From Cotesia glomerata (Eukaryota > Arthropoda > Insecta > Hymenoptera > Braconidae), in the NCBI RefSeq assembly GCF_020080835.1, contig NC_058166.1, positions 15,649,043-15,713,042 on the forward strand: a stretch of DNA of 64,000 nt, read 5' to 3'. The notes under the pieces are model-generated. The model did not search any database. It saw nothing but the letters and a program-made list of their open reading frames with translations, and had not been told where the DNA came from. Numbering within the stretch: position 1 is the stretch's first letter; each line of letters begins with the position of its first letter. Shown here piece by piece: positions 1 to 12,036 of this stretch. The position numbers and the translations under genes are program-made.

Positions 1-105
1 TTTGGCGCGTAACCAAAAGATCCAGGTTCGATTCCTGGTCTGGGCGTTCCGAATCATTTTTTCGGTTATCGAAAAAAGTTTCACAGAGTAAAAAATAACA
101 TCTTT
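1..105 (+). repeat. tRNA-derived SINE fragment
   Basis: A tRNA-like B box (GGTTCGATTCCTGG) at about 28-41 is followed by an attttttc...gaaaaa tail. The same head and tail recur at 32112-32210, and the head again near 34868. The window edge removes the A box. There is no acceptor stem, so this is a SINE remnant and not a tRNA gene. Confidence 0.55.
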
Positions 106-563
106 GTATAATCTTAATTAAAATTTTCTTAAAATCAAAAATTTTTAATTATTTCATATATTTACCCGAGGATAGTATGAGTGCTCATACCGACAGTATT
201 GTGGTGAAATAATTAATAAATAAAAAATTGATTAGTCTCCAAGTTGATCGGGTAAGATGGCTTAATATTAATAAATAATAGTAATAATAATATTAATATT
301 TTTTTTTTGTAACAAAAAATGGAGCAATAATTCTAGGGGTGCTTGTTTTTCAAAAAAATTGTGGGGGTGAATATTATAATTTTTATTTTATAATAATTTT
401 AATGAAATAATATGAATTTTTCATAACTTAAAAATTTTTTCCGGGTCTATTTTTTCCGATTATCACTGATAATATATATACATGTATTTTTTTATAATTT
501 AACTTAATTTTTTGGTAATTTATCTGAGATAAGTTATTTTAAAAAATTGATTCAAATTTATTT
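76..563. other. AT-rich sequence downstream of KANSL3
   Basis: Presumed 3' UTR and flank of KANSL3, which is transcribed leftward. Homopolymer-rich; no ORF, RNA gene or mobile-element end was seen. Confidence 0.4.
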
Positions 564-3500
564 TCACGATGGTTTTATACTTTTAGATATTGATATTCTA
601 CCTTTTGTCGTTGTAGATGCAGTACTAGTAGTCGTACTACTGGATTCACAGTGACTGATTGGTATTGTTTGATTAGAAATTTTTTCCTCAGTTAAATTGT
701 CATTATTTTTTCGATTTTGTAGCAATGCAGTCAAAGATCCTCCTGTTCCAGAAGATTTATTTTGACCACCTTGAAAATAAATAACTAAATTGTTAATAAA
801 TCAGTTGATTAACTATAGTTAATAGATTTATTAAGCGCTATAAATAGCTATTCATAGCAATGGATGGTTAAACTATTTATAGCAATACCTGAAGGTGCTG
901 CGACTCTAACTTGGTTCCCATTGGATGTTAATACCGTAACGAGTTTTGTCTCTCCAGATTTTTCCATCGTCTTATAATTATTAGTAGAGATGGATTTATT
1001 GAACGTTTTATTCATTGGTGTAATTGTTTTCAACTTTCCCGTAAAGTTTGGTGTATTATTTGATGGAATCATTTTTGGTACTTTGGAAAATAAAACAGGA
1101 GGTTTTGAATTAGAATTAGATTGAATTGGATTGTTCAATTGATTTGACGGTCCGGCGGGTAATCTTATTGGACCCATGGGACTTAAACTAGCCATAGATC
1201 CAATATTCAGTGTGATTCCGTTTGAATTTGAGGATATCTATAGAAATAAATAATCTATATTATTCAAAAAAAAAAAAAAGAAAAATTTTGTATCCAGGAT
1301 AATCATATGATAAAATCGGTTTTTTTAGTGAAATTTAGTGTCACTGCAAAGGTCTTGACTTGAATTTGTGCTTTTTCAAGATTTCATATCATTCTCACTG
1401 ACAGTCAATGTATTATAAATATTTGGGCTGCATTCGAAAATGCTCTTTCTCTAGATACATAATTAAGAAATGACCTTGTATCTTGTGAACTATTGACATT
1501 TTTAAAGATATAAGCTCATCTCGTGATTACACTCATCGAGACCTTTCATTTGAGTACTCACATCAATTTTTCATATATTTTATATATTTACATATATAAA
1601 TATATGAAAAATATATCAAAATGCATGTGGGTACTCAAATGAAAGCTCTTGATGAGTGTAACATCGGGATGAGCTTATATCTTAAAAATTATGAATAATA
1701 AAGCATTGACCTTGTATCTTGTGAACTATTGACATTTTTAAAGATATAAGCTCATCCCGACACTATATTCATCGAGACCTTTCATTTGAGTACTCACATC
1801 AAGTTTTTACATATTTATATATATTACATACATGTATATATGAAAAATATATCAAAATGCATGTAGGTACTTAAATGAAAGCTCTTGATGAGTGTAACAT
1901 CGGGATGAGCTTATATCTTTAAAAATGTCAATATTTAAGAAATGACGTTGTATTTCTTCTACTGATGATATTTTTAAAGATATAAGCTCATCCCGAGGAT
2001 ACACTCATCGAGACCTTTCATTTGAGTACCCACATCAATTTTTCATATATTTATATATATTATATATATGTATGTATGAAAAATATATCAAAATACATGT
2101 GGGTACTCAAATGAAAGCTCTTGATAAGTGTAACATCGGGATGAGCTTATATCTTAAAAATTATGGATAATAAAGCAATGACCTTGTATCTTGTGAACTA
2201 TCGACATTTTTAGAGATATAAGCTCATCCCGACATTACATTCATCGAGACCTTTCATTTGAGTACCCGCATCAATTTTTTCATATATTTATATATATTAT
2301 ATATATGTATAATATATATAAATATATGAAAAGTTAATGTGGGTACTTAAATGAAAGGTTTCGATGAGTGTATCATCGTGATGAGCTTATATCTTTAAAA
2401 ACGTCAATATTTAAGAAAGTACAGTGCATTTTAACTAACGTCACTATTTAATAAATCAAAATTTCATTTATTTATAGTTCACAAGTCACGGAAGTCACAT
2501 AGTGACTGCAAGGTTCCAATTATTTTTATTAAATCTTAAATAAAATAATAAATATACTTACTGGAATCGGCTGACGAGCTATTATTTGATCAGACGAGCC
2601 TAATACCTGATTATTAATAATTTTGGGTTTCCGCCTTGGAACAGAATTATGTGCGTTAACATCATTAGAATTTCCCGCTGTAACAAGAGTGGATTGCATA
2701 TTTAAACCTGAAGACTTATCAAAAGAGCCTTGACTCCTGTTTGGATTAAACTGACTCGGCGTACCTGAACGACTTTTCTTCTGTAAATTAGGAAAGCTCG
2801 ATTCACTGTCAACAGAACTACTCGTTGAATTTTTCCGTTTCCTCGCATCTCTTTTATTCTTATCCGGATTCAACAATCCCGCTGGACGTAGCGGTAGTGG
2901 ATGAGGTTGAACCAGAATCCCGCCAATAAAATCAGTAATTTCGTCCATGATACACCGATCAACCATAGCCTGAGAAATTCCTTCAGAAATTTTTTTATTA
3001 CTCGATATTCTCAAGCTATCATCCGCAGTACCAACAACAACTAGACAACTTTCAACGAGTAATTTTTCTCGTACATTTTCCAAGTCATCAGGTCTTACAA
3101 GCGTTGCATTCTGACCAATTACAAACATAATAGGGCATCTTATATCCATAAGAGTGTCTTCAGGCGAGCCTCTTTTGCCTTCTGCAGTCGCAAAAGGAAA
3201 TCCGAGACATATTACAGCTGTTACATGCTCCATTAGCGCAACTTGAGATGCTAGAGCCGCTCCAGTATTAAAACCAACTAAAATTAAAGGATTTCCTGGA
3301 AAATCACTTCTTACATCTTGAATCTTAGCTCTTGTAGCTTGTACAAGTTGCTCAAGGCACGTCATCATGGTCATTTTATTAGCCGACAATCCTAAATGTG
3401 AATGAACAGTAACAAGCGTTCCAAGCAATCCCAATTGTGTAATCCACTTGTGTTGACGTGGAGAAATGCTACTTCCAATTCCTGAAGGCACTACAACTAA

Positions 3501-6383
3501 AATTGGATTACCTGGAAGCTTTTTAGGTCTAATATTATTTAAACAAGTAGCCACTGGATCCCAGGTTCGTTTTATAAGAGCATTAAGTGTCTCTAAAGGT
3601 ATAGATCCGGGTTTAACAATTGCATTTGCTGTTGGGGCAGTCATTCTGTCGACTAGCTGAGGAACTTTAGCTCTTAGTGTTTGGAGTATGTCTAAATAAA
3701 TTATAAGTGCTTCTCGGGATAAATTATCAACTAGTAAGCCGTGCAACCATTGAAGTATTCTGTAGTCCCAACTTATAGTTGCCATTACCTCGCGGAATTT
3801 TTTAGCTGAGGAGTCGGTTGATGTTCGTCGGTATACTAGCTCCATTTTATTGTTCACTTTTGTTAGTCTGTGGAGGCGCTCAGAGTTTATTATCATAAAT
3901 ATTCGCGAAAATATTCTTCTTTGCACTGGCGACCATAATGTTTTTTCTATCTTTTCTTCCCAGTCGTCATTGCTGTCTTCTGGCCGGGTGAAGTTGATTA
4001 ATCTCAGAGCTTCTTCTATTGAGTTTCGGGGATTTGTTAAGTCACTTGGGATAGATAATTTGTCTGGTTCGTCGCAATTTTCTACGTCTATTACACTTCG
4101 TTTATGCAGCTTTCTCCTAAAAATACATTATTTATTTATTGATAATTAGAGCCAACAGCCAGAGCCATTAATAGGGTTAATAATATATATACAGAGTACT
4201 TATAAGTAGACAAATTTAATTTTTCAAGTACAAGATAGCCATATGGCGAGTAAACATTGTTTACATAGGTTGAGTTCATAAATGACTCATTTATACTGCG
4301 CAGTTATGAGTGAATAACAAAAAAAAATGTAAATTATAAATTAAAAAAAAAATAATGAAAATAAATTATGACATTAAAGTTAGAAGTCACTTCACAATTT
4401 TTTAATTTTATTTAACAAAAAGATTTCTTCCAAAAAATTAATTTTAAATAATGGTATTTTTAATTTTTTTTAATTTCTACATGTCAATTTTTTTTTCTAA
4501 TTTTTTTTGCACTAATTTATTTCTTGAAAAAATTTTAAAATTTATTAAATATCTGCTACTTTGATTTTTATTAATAAATTTAGCAGATATTAAATAATTT
4601 TAAGGATTTTTTTTAACAAATAAATTATAAAAAAATAAAAAATTGGCAGAATTGGCAAAAGAATTAAAAAATTCTCTATAATAACTGCTTTTACTGTCAT
4701 AAATACATGAAAATAAATTTAGCAGATATAAAATAATTTTTAGAATTTTTTTTAACAAATTAATTATGGCAAAAAAGAAATAAGAAAAAAAAAATGGAAA
4801 AATGAATCTTTTCTGAAAAATAATTTTTAAAAAATTGCATTTACGATTTTTTTAAATTTCTACATATCAATTTTTTGTTCTTATTTTTTTACCATAATTT
4901 ATTTGTTGAAAACATTCTAAAAGTTATTAAATTGATGAAAATAAATTTAGCAGATATTAAATAATTTTTAGAATTTTTTTTTAACAAAGAAATTATGGTA
5001 AAAAAAAAAAATTGAAAAAATGAATCTTTTCTGAAAAATAATTTTTAAAAAATTGCATTTACAATTTTTTAAAATTTCTACATGTCGATTTTTTCTCATT
5101 TTTTTACCATAATTTATTTGTTGAAAAATTCTAAAAATGATTAAATATCTGTCAAAATGATGAAAATAAATTTACCAAATATTAAATAATTTTTCGAATT
5201 TTTTTCAACAAATAAACTATGGCAAAAAAAAATTAGCATGTAGAAATTTAAAAAAATGAAAAATGCAATTTTTTAAAAATAATTTTTTGGAACAAATTTG
5301 TTAGTTAAATAAAATAAAAAAATTCTCTATCTGCTAACTTTACCGTCATAAATACATTTCACTTTAGATGAAAATAAAGTTAGTAGACACCTTTCAAAGT
5401 TACAAAGTCTCAATAAATTAAAAACATAACAACGAAAATTTATACGCCAAAATGAATGAACAGACGAACACTCATTTAGCCGAAAAATGTAAATAATTTT
5501 ATAATTAGATTTAATTTACAAGCATGTATGGAAAACACTCAAATTTCATAAAGGTGGACTATCTAAGAAAATTTCCAATTCTTGATGAGTAATTTTCGGC
5601 CGAATCATTATTCGGATAGATGAAAGTCGGATGAATATAATGTCGGAACAACCCTTTTTCGAAATCAAATTAATTTAACTCTTGAGGAATATAAGATTTT
5701 ACTTTTATTCGATAACCCGGTGTTTTTTATAATTTAAAAATTGTTTTTTTCGGCTTCTATTTAAGCTAATGTATTTTATTAACTTTGAATGTAGCGGAAT
5801 TTTAAATTTTCTAGAGTTTTAATAATTTGGAATGTTGTCGATCTGACTAGTTGACCGCAACCCGAAAATTTAAAAAACAATGCATGGAATTTTTTACAAT
5901 TTTTTTTAGTTCTAATTTAATTAACGAAAATAATATAAAAAATTGTTAAATTGTTAAATGTCTGCTAATCAAACTTTGCTATCATTCACTTGAACACCTT
6001 TAAAAATAAACAAAAATTAATTAAATATACAATACTGAAAATTCTAGTTTCAGAATTTTATAAATAAATCACTGCTAAAAAAAAAAAAAAGAGATTAATC
6101 ACATGATTTATTTTTTTTAAACAAAATACTTCAATTATTCCCAATAAATTTACCTAGTTAGCGGAGGCTTGGTAAAAAATATCCTAATAGTTGGCTTGAC
6201 ATAAACATTCTCCGGTCTCCAGTTCCAAGGTCTAGCATAACAGTGTTCCTTTAAAATAGCACTGACTTCTTCATCGGTATATCCAGCCAATTTATGTAAA
6301 AATGATGTCAATTTATTTAAATTGTCATCAGGAAAATCCGTAGTAAGACCAGGGTGGTTGGATCCACTAGGTGAGGATGACAT
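564..6383 (-). CDS. KANSL3: KANSL3/NSL3 (KAT8 regulatory NSL complex subunit 3) orthologue, 4 coding exons
   Basis: Non-catalytic alpha/beta-hydrolase-fold subunit of the nuclear NSL histone acetyltransferase complex (MOF/KAT8), which acts at housekeeping promoters. Coding exons in gene order: 6154-6383, 2562-4116, 889-1237, 564-769. All junctions are GT-AG, the phases close, and they total 2340 nt (779 aa). The N-terminal HCYARPW segment in exon 1 and the SWDYRILQWLH block (about residue 192) match animal KANSL3 as I remember it. The hydrolase-like region runs from about 280 to 480 (ILVVVPSG, then LILVGFNTG at about 354). The nucleophile elbow reads GFNTG with no Ser, so no hydrolase activity is expected. 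The C-terminal third is Ser/Asn-rich and low complexity, with a basic KNKRDARKRK stretch. Exon 1 is short and separated by a 2-kb intron, so it is easily missed. The start ATG at 6383 was chosen because it opens the conserved exon-1 frame. Identity is strong; the exact C-terminus is less certain. Confidence 0.92.
1254..2518 (+). mobile_element. Helitron (non-autonomous) with hairpin array, in KANSL3 intron 2
   Basis: The 5' end is TC (1254) followed by tatattattc and a conserved block (ttttgtatccagga, then catatgataaaatcgg). The 3' end has a short hairpin (agtcacatagtgact, 2493-2507) followed by gcaaggtt, where the family's CTAG terminus has decayed. The body (about 1500-2400) is a tandem series of about 200-bp inverted units with arms such as aagctcatcccga and tcgggatgagctt. 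It lies wholly in the intron, antisense to KANSL3. No Rep/helicase is encoded. Confidence 0.72.
4370..5390. repeat. Degenerate AT-rich inverted-repeat family in KANSL3 intron 1
   Basis: Repeated blocks of about 200 bp share motifs such as atgaaaataaatttagcag, taaataatttttagaatt and tgactgctaactttaatgtca, in both orientations. The same degenerate family fills introns elsewhere in the window. No termini or coding capacity were identified. Confidence 0.6.
5392..5863 (+). mobile_element. 5'-truncated copy of the hAT-type element found at 58568-59279
   Basis: Nearly identical to the right part of the complete copy at 58568-59279, from ctttcaaagttacaaagtc to the terminal gttgaccgcaaccc. It lacks the left inverted end and a roughly 70-bp internal block. 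It lies in intron 1 of KANSL3. Confidence 0.75.
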
Positions 6384-7005
6384 TGTCTTTTATTTTAATC
6401 CTCGATAAATTAATTCAAACTCTGCACAATCACAATTAATAATTTAAATATCTATCCAAGTAATTAAATAATAAACTATTAGATGAATTTATACACGTTA
6501 CCTCATCATGCCCATGTTAAGCTTCGTCTTACTGCTGGGCATTTAAATTCTGTATTAATTCTTGTATAAGCGTAATAAAAATTATAAAACATTTTTTAAA
6601 TAAAGCAAATTGTGCTTAATTTAAAAAAATAAAAATTTTTCACATTTAACAATTTTATATGCACGTAAATAATTTTTCTTTGTATGAATTACGTTGTGGT
6701 GTAGTATTTTATTTCCTCACTCACTCACTCTCATTGATAGTTGTTGAAATAATGATCGGATTGGCTTTGGCTTGATGCTTGCTTTTTTTCTCAACTTGTC
6801 TATAGAGTGGGGAGAGATTCATAAATTTATCAGTGAATTCAAATGTTAGATGGCGCTAAGTGAAAATTCTAACGCTTAAAATCAATTACTGTTCATGAAA
6901 TTAAATGAAATGTCAAAAAAATCCAATCGAATAAATATAATGCACCAACATTTGTTCAATATTGAATCAGTATATATGCATATATAAATATACACTCCTT
7001 ATTAT
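6384..7005. promoter_or_regulatory. KANSL3 5' UTR and upstream half of a formerly shared divergent promoter
   Basis: Upstream of the KANSL3 start. On the minus strand a donor-like GAG|gtaacg (about 6501) and acceptor-like gtgcag (about 6429) could define a roughly 70-bp 5' UTR intron. A short uORF (ATGGGCATGATG...) lies just before the donor. The stretch ends at the 9-bp duplication of the MULE. Without that insertion the PLPP start would lie about 0.7 kb away in divergent orientation, so a bidirectional promoter is inferred. Confidence 0.45.
6997..7005. repeat. Target-site duplication CCTTATTAT, left copy
   Basis: CCTTATTAT directly abuts the left end CGGAGTGAC of the element at 7006. An identical 9-mer abuts the right end at 12776-12784. 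Confidence 0.9.
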
Positions 7006-7746
7006 CGGAGTGACTAAAGACACCGTCCACGGGTGGTTAAAGTCACGGGAAAAACTTAAAAAAATGACGGTTTTTCATCAACCTCACCTGTGACTGTAAG
7101 ACAAAAGGGTTTTATATCACTGAAAAAATATATTAATTAAAAAATATGAATCGATTAACATAAAAAAGATTGTCCTTAATCTAAATACTAGCACATGAAA
7201 AGGATGCCGTACGCTTTTTAGGTTACATAAACAAATAAAGGCTACAAACTTGAAGCGACTGAGGTATAATACCGTTAAAAATAAATTATTGGCGCGAATT
7301 CAAAAACTAAAGGAATCGTACAAAGATTCGATTTAGATAAAAATATCGTAAAAATAAACACTACTATAATAAAAAAATATCAAAACTTAAATAAATTTAT
7401 GAATAAATATGTAAATTAATATGCAGGTATTACTATAAATATTGCATTCCAATGATGAAATAGATTCGATGGTTAAAGTTACAGGTTGCTCGTCGAAGTA
7501 TATCTCATTACAGTTACTATAAAATTGTATTTATTCAATTAGCATATATAAATATAACAACAGCGATGATATAGATGCATACCGTCGGTAAAAATAATTA
7601 TGACACTGCAAAAAAATAAATAATTACCGCAATAATAAGTTAAACCTTATAGTCACGGGTTCATCGGATCACTATCTTATGGCATTTACTATAAAATTAT
7701 ATTTATTTAATTTGCATAAGTAAATATATCAACCACGACAGAATAG
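7006..7746 (+). repeat. Left terminal inverted repeat of the MULE
   Basis: Inverted copy of 12035-12775. The outer 420 bp or so are unique sequence (caccgtccacgggtgg...). The inner part contains the first two 175-bp subterminal units. Very few or no mismatches were seen on reading. Confidence 0.85.
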
Positions 7747-9641
7747 ATGCATACCGTCGTAAAAAATAATTATGACACTGCAAGAAATTAAATAATTACC
7801 GCAATAATAAGTTAACCCTTATAGTCACGGGTTTGCTCGTACAAGTATATCTCATTACAATTACTATAAAATTATGTTTATTTAAATAGCGTGAATGAAA
7901 ATAACAACAGCGATACAAATGATGCATACAGCCCTTATAAATAATAAATCTGCATCATTTAAATAAATAATTACCTCAACAATAAATAAAACCTTACAGT
8001 CACAGGTTGCTTGTACAAGTATATATTTCATTACATTTACCATAAAATTATATTCATCTCATAAGCATTAATGAATGTGACATCCGCGATGCAACAGGTG
8101 CATACAGCCCTTATAAATAATAAATCTGCATCATTTAAATAAATAATTACCTCAACAATAAATAAAACCTTACAGTCACAGGTTGCTTGTACAAGTATAT
8201 CTTATTACAATTACTATAAAATTATATTCATCTCAAAAGCATTAATGAATGTTACATCCGCGATGCAATAGATGCATACAGCCCTTATAAATAATTAATC
8301 TGCATTATTTAAATAAATAATTACCTCAGCAGTAAGTAAAATCTTATAGTTACAGGTTGCTCGTCGAAGTATATCTCATTACAGTTACTATAAAATTGTA
8401 TTTATTCAATTAGCATATATAAATATAACAACAGCGATGATATAGATGCATACCGTCGGTAAAAATAATTATGACACTGCAAAAAAATAAATAATTACCG
8501 CAATAATAAGTTAAACCTTATAGTCACGGGTTGCTCGTGTAAGTATGTTCCATTACAATTACTATGTAATTATATTTATTTAATTAGCATACATAAATAT
8601 AACAACAGCGACGAAATAGATTCATACTGTCGTTAGAAAAGGTTAAAAAAGCTGCTAATACGTAAATAATTACCTCTATAATAAGTTAAACCATATAGTC
8701 ACGGGTTGCTTGTACAAGTATATCTCATTACACTTACTATTAAATTATATTTATTTAATTAGCATAAATAAATATAACAAGAGCGAGGAAATAGTTGGAT
8801 ACTATCGTTAGAAATAATTATAACACTGCAAATAATTAAATAATTTCCGCCATATAATAAGTTAAACCTTATAGCCACGGGTTGCTCTGATAAGTATCTT
8901 ATTGCATTGACTATAAAATTATATTTATCCAATTATCATGAATGAATATAACAACAGCGATGGAATAAATGCATACTGTCCTTATAAATAAAAAATCAAC
9001 ATCATCTAATCAACTAACTACCTGAATAATAAGTAAAACCTTCTAGTCACGGGTTGCTCGTATAAGTACATCTCATTACATTTACTATAAAATTATACTC
9101 ATTTAGTTAGCATAAATAAATATAAGATCAGCAATGCAATAGATGCAAAGATTTGTTAGAAATAATTGAAACACTGCAAATAATTAAATAATTACCTCAA
9201 TGATAAGTTAAACCTTATAGCCACGGGTTACTCTGATAAGTATGTTATTACATTTACTATAAAATTATATTTATAAAATTAGCATAAATTTATATAACAA
9301 CAGAAACAATATAGATGCATACTGTCGAAGAAATAATTATAACACTGCAAATAATTAAATAATTACCTCAATGATAAGTTGAACTTTTATAGCCACGGGT
9401 TACTCTGATAAGTATGTTATTACATTTACTATAAAATTATATTTATAAAATTAGCATAAATAAATATAACAAGAGCGAGAAAATAGTTGCATACTATCGT
9501 TAGAAATAATTATAACACTGCAAATAATTAAATAATTGCCGCAATAATTAGTTGAACCTTATAGTCACGGGTTGCTTGGATAAATATCTTATTATTACAT
9601 TTACTATAAAATTATATTTATTCAAATAATATGAATAAATA

Positions 9642-9864
9642 CACAGAAAAAAAAATTAACTTGATTCAAGAGAAAAATTCTTGAACCAAATATATAATTT
9701 TGAAGAGGGTAATTGTCTTGAATCAAGACGAAAAATTTTTGAATCAAGTAAAATTTCCTTAAATCAAGAAAAATTTTCTTAAATCAAGAATTTTTCTACT
9801 CAAATTAAGAATATTAAGTTCTTCAAAATTATATACTTGATTTAACAACATTTTTTTTTCTGTG
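9642..9864. mobile_element. TA-flanked MITE inserted in the MULE repeat array
   Basis: Ends are CACAGAAAAAAA and TTTTTTTTTCTGTG with TA on each side. The interior is an imperfect palindrome of cttgattcaag/cttaaatcaag motifs. A related element lies at 24643-25472 and a fragment near 16625. It splits one 175-bp unit, so it inserted after the array formed. Confidence 0.7.
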
Positions 9865-10057
9865 TATAACAACAGCGATGCAATAGATGTATACTGTAGT
9901 TAAAAATAATAAGTTGCCATGATTGAATTAAATAATCACCAGTATATTCAGTTGAACCTTACAGTCACGGGCTACTCGTGTAGGTATCTTATTACATATT
10001 ATATAAAATTATATTTAGTTAATTAGCATAAATAAATATAACAGCCACAATACAATG

Positions 10058-10182
10058 ACTACCCTGTTGAAAGCAAGATCCTTATTTTAAAGCCACTTAG
10101 AAACCAATAAAATTTATGGGTTTCTAAGTGGCTTTTGTCGCTTTTGATGGGATCCTATTGGAAATTTTAAACAGGCTACCTA
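10058..10182. mobile_element. Small palindromic MITE in the MULE repeat array
   Basis: Ends are CCTGTTGAAA and TTTAAACAGG. The core is a near-perfect hairpin: aagccacttagaaacc pairs with ggtttctaagtggctt. It interrupts a 175-bp unit. Confidence 0.6.
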
Positions 10183-10422
10183 CTGTTGTTAGAAATAATA
10201 ATAACACTGCTAATAATTAAATTATTACCTCAATAATGATGTGAACCTTAAAGTCACGGATAGCTCGGGTTATAAATATATAAATGATAAAATAAACTAA
10301 TTTAGTCCATAACAAAATTATATTAAATCAAGTTTCATAAATAATTGAAAAAGAGGTCGATATAGTCAACGCATAGCGTTGTTAAAATTAATGATATTTA
10401 AATTTCAAAGCAACGTTCAATT

Positions 10423-11762
10423 TTATTTACCAGTTTTTTCGCATTCTGAGCAAAACCAAACTTTTTTTTTCTTTTCTTCCTGTTTTTCACATTTACTGCA
10501 GAACCAACGTAGACAGCACTCACATTCAGTTGAAACATTCCCACTGATTGATTTCCGGCATTTACCACAGTACCATGTATCTTCATCTGTTCTTTTCTTT
10601 ATCATTCTATTTATGTATTTATAGGCATTTTCACTTAATTTTCCTCTAACAATTTTGAGACGACTCGCAGTTATTGCATGTGGCATTGTTTTTACTCTTG
10701 ATATTTTTTTTATTTCTTCCAGTGATATTTCTTGTTCATTAGATGTTTTTACGTCCTTTTTGACTAATAAATTGAGCAGAAATTCACTTTTTTCTTCAAC
10801 AGTTAATGTAGAAAATTTTTTTATTTGTTTTTCTTGCTGTTGTGCAATTTTTCTTCTTTTTTTATTGGGTCCTAGATCAGTGTCCTTGTCGACATTTGTA
10901 GAAATCAATTTAATCGCACGGGTTCTTTTCTTGGGACGTCCTTGATTCGCTACCAGAGGTATTTTAGGTTCTAGCGTTTCGGATACTTCGATTATCCCCG
11001 AAGGTTTTAAGTTCCAAGTTGTAAACATTTCTTTGTTATCAAACTCGTCTTTTTTTTCACTGGTCCCGGTAATTTTTGATACGTCAATCTGAGCAGATAA
11101 ATTTTGTTTATTTATTGTTAATTTTTTCGCTTCAATTGTTTTAATTTCTTCTTTCTTTTCAGGGTCAGTTTTACGGCGGTCACGTTGATCAGAAGCCTCT
11201 GAAGATGATGCTGTACTGTCAAGACTTCCATCTGTATTATTGGAATTTTGATTTTCATTATTATCTTCTATTGCAGGGCTGACGGGAAGTTTTGGTGATG
11301 GCATCGTAGCAGGTAAGTTTGATTTTTTTGCTTTAATTCGTTTCTTTTTTCTAGGGTTAGTTTCACGGTGGTCACGTTGATCAAAAGCTTCCGAAGAGGA
11401 TGCTGTGTTGTCAAGATTCCCATCAGTATTTTTCGAATTTTTATTTTCATAATCATCTTCTGTTTCATAGGTCGCGGTAAATTCTGGTGATGGCATCTTA
11501 GCAGGTAAGATTTTTTTGGCTCGTTTTGATGGTTCAAGCGTTAATTTCTTAACTGTCTTCCCTGCCGCTTTAACCTGAAAAATTAGAGATTAATAATTTT
11601 ATTTACAAATTTATATTTTCATCTCTTTATATCTTTTTTCAGAAATTACTTACCTCCGGAAGGTGGTTATGATCATATTTACACTTACTGGTAACTCTCA
11701 ATTTTTTTTCCTGACGGTCCATATAAAATCGAATTGTCACAGGACAGTTGGTTTTTTTAGAC
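10423..11762 (-). CDS. MULE-encoded protein: C-terminal half of a GCM1/FLYWCH-type finger plus PHD-like finger, no DDE core
   Basis: Two exons are visible: 11654-11762 (acceptor ttttttttag, donor GAG|gtaagt) and 10423-11574 (acceptor tttttcag, stop 10423). Exon A encodes NCPVTIRFYMD...KCKYDHNH, which resembles the second half of the WRKY-GCM1/FLYWCH zinc fingers at the N-termini of Mutator transposases. The partner cysteine would be in an upstream exon that I cannot find before the right TIR, so the gene looks 5'-truncated. Exon B has two tandem copies of a roughly 60-aa acidic/Ser-rich block (NTDG.LD.TASSSEA.DQRD), a basic GRPKKR/NKKRRK region (possible nuclear localisation) and a C-terminal Cys cluster: WYCGKC, CECCLRWFCSKC, VWFCSEC. 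That is PHD-like, but with Cys where PHD fingers have His. No DDE or SWIM motif is seen. It could be a truncated transposase acting as a repressor, an accessory protein or a captured gene. If exon A is unused, translation could start at the ATG at 11496 (357 aa). Confidence 0.65.
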
Positions 11763-11920
11763 CTAAAAAAAATAAAGCACAAAACTTGTTAGTTTAATGA
11801 CTGAGAATAAATAAATAAATACTATATATTTTTTAACGCCAAAGCAGTCTATCTAGCTATACGTTGGTCAAGTATTGTGAATGAAAATTTTTTCATATTC
11901 ATTAATTATCAATACAGATT

Positions 11921-12036
11921 CCCTGTTTAAAAAAAGTATTGAGAACCATGGAAACGGAATTGAAAAGAATTACTTTTATGATAAATCGAATTCTTTCCAA
12001 TTCCGTTTCTATTGTTCTCAATACTTTTTTTAATTT
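11921..12036. mobile_element. Palindromic MITE inside the MULE next to the right TIR
   Basis: Arms CCTGTTTAAAAAAAGTATTG and caatactttttttaa, with inner ggaaacggaattg/caattccgtttc pairs, flank a short loop. Its ends resemble those of the element at 10058-10182. It occupies the place where an upstream exon of the element gene would be expected. Confidence 0.6.

Larger units (their letters stand above)
7480..10330 (+). repeat. Subterminal tandem repeat array, about 15 units of about 175 bp
   Basis: A unit containing tagtcacgggttgctcgt, an ATTACA block, ttactataaaattatattta, aacaacagcga, atgcatactgtcg and aataattacc recurs near 7485, 7655, 7826, 8001, 8177, 8353, 8527, 8702, 8876, 9050, 9224, 9397, 9563, 9968 and 10253. 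The array is on the left arm only; the right TIR keeps about two units. Two small MITEs interrupt it. Arrays like this may hold transposase-binding sites (inference). Confidence 0.85.

Noticed and set aside
1500..2400. Regularly spaced repeats suggestive of a CRISPR array
   Set aside because: Units are long inverted hairpins of a eukaryotic Helitron, not direct repeats with unique spacers; no cas genes.
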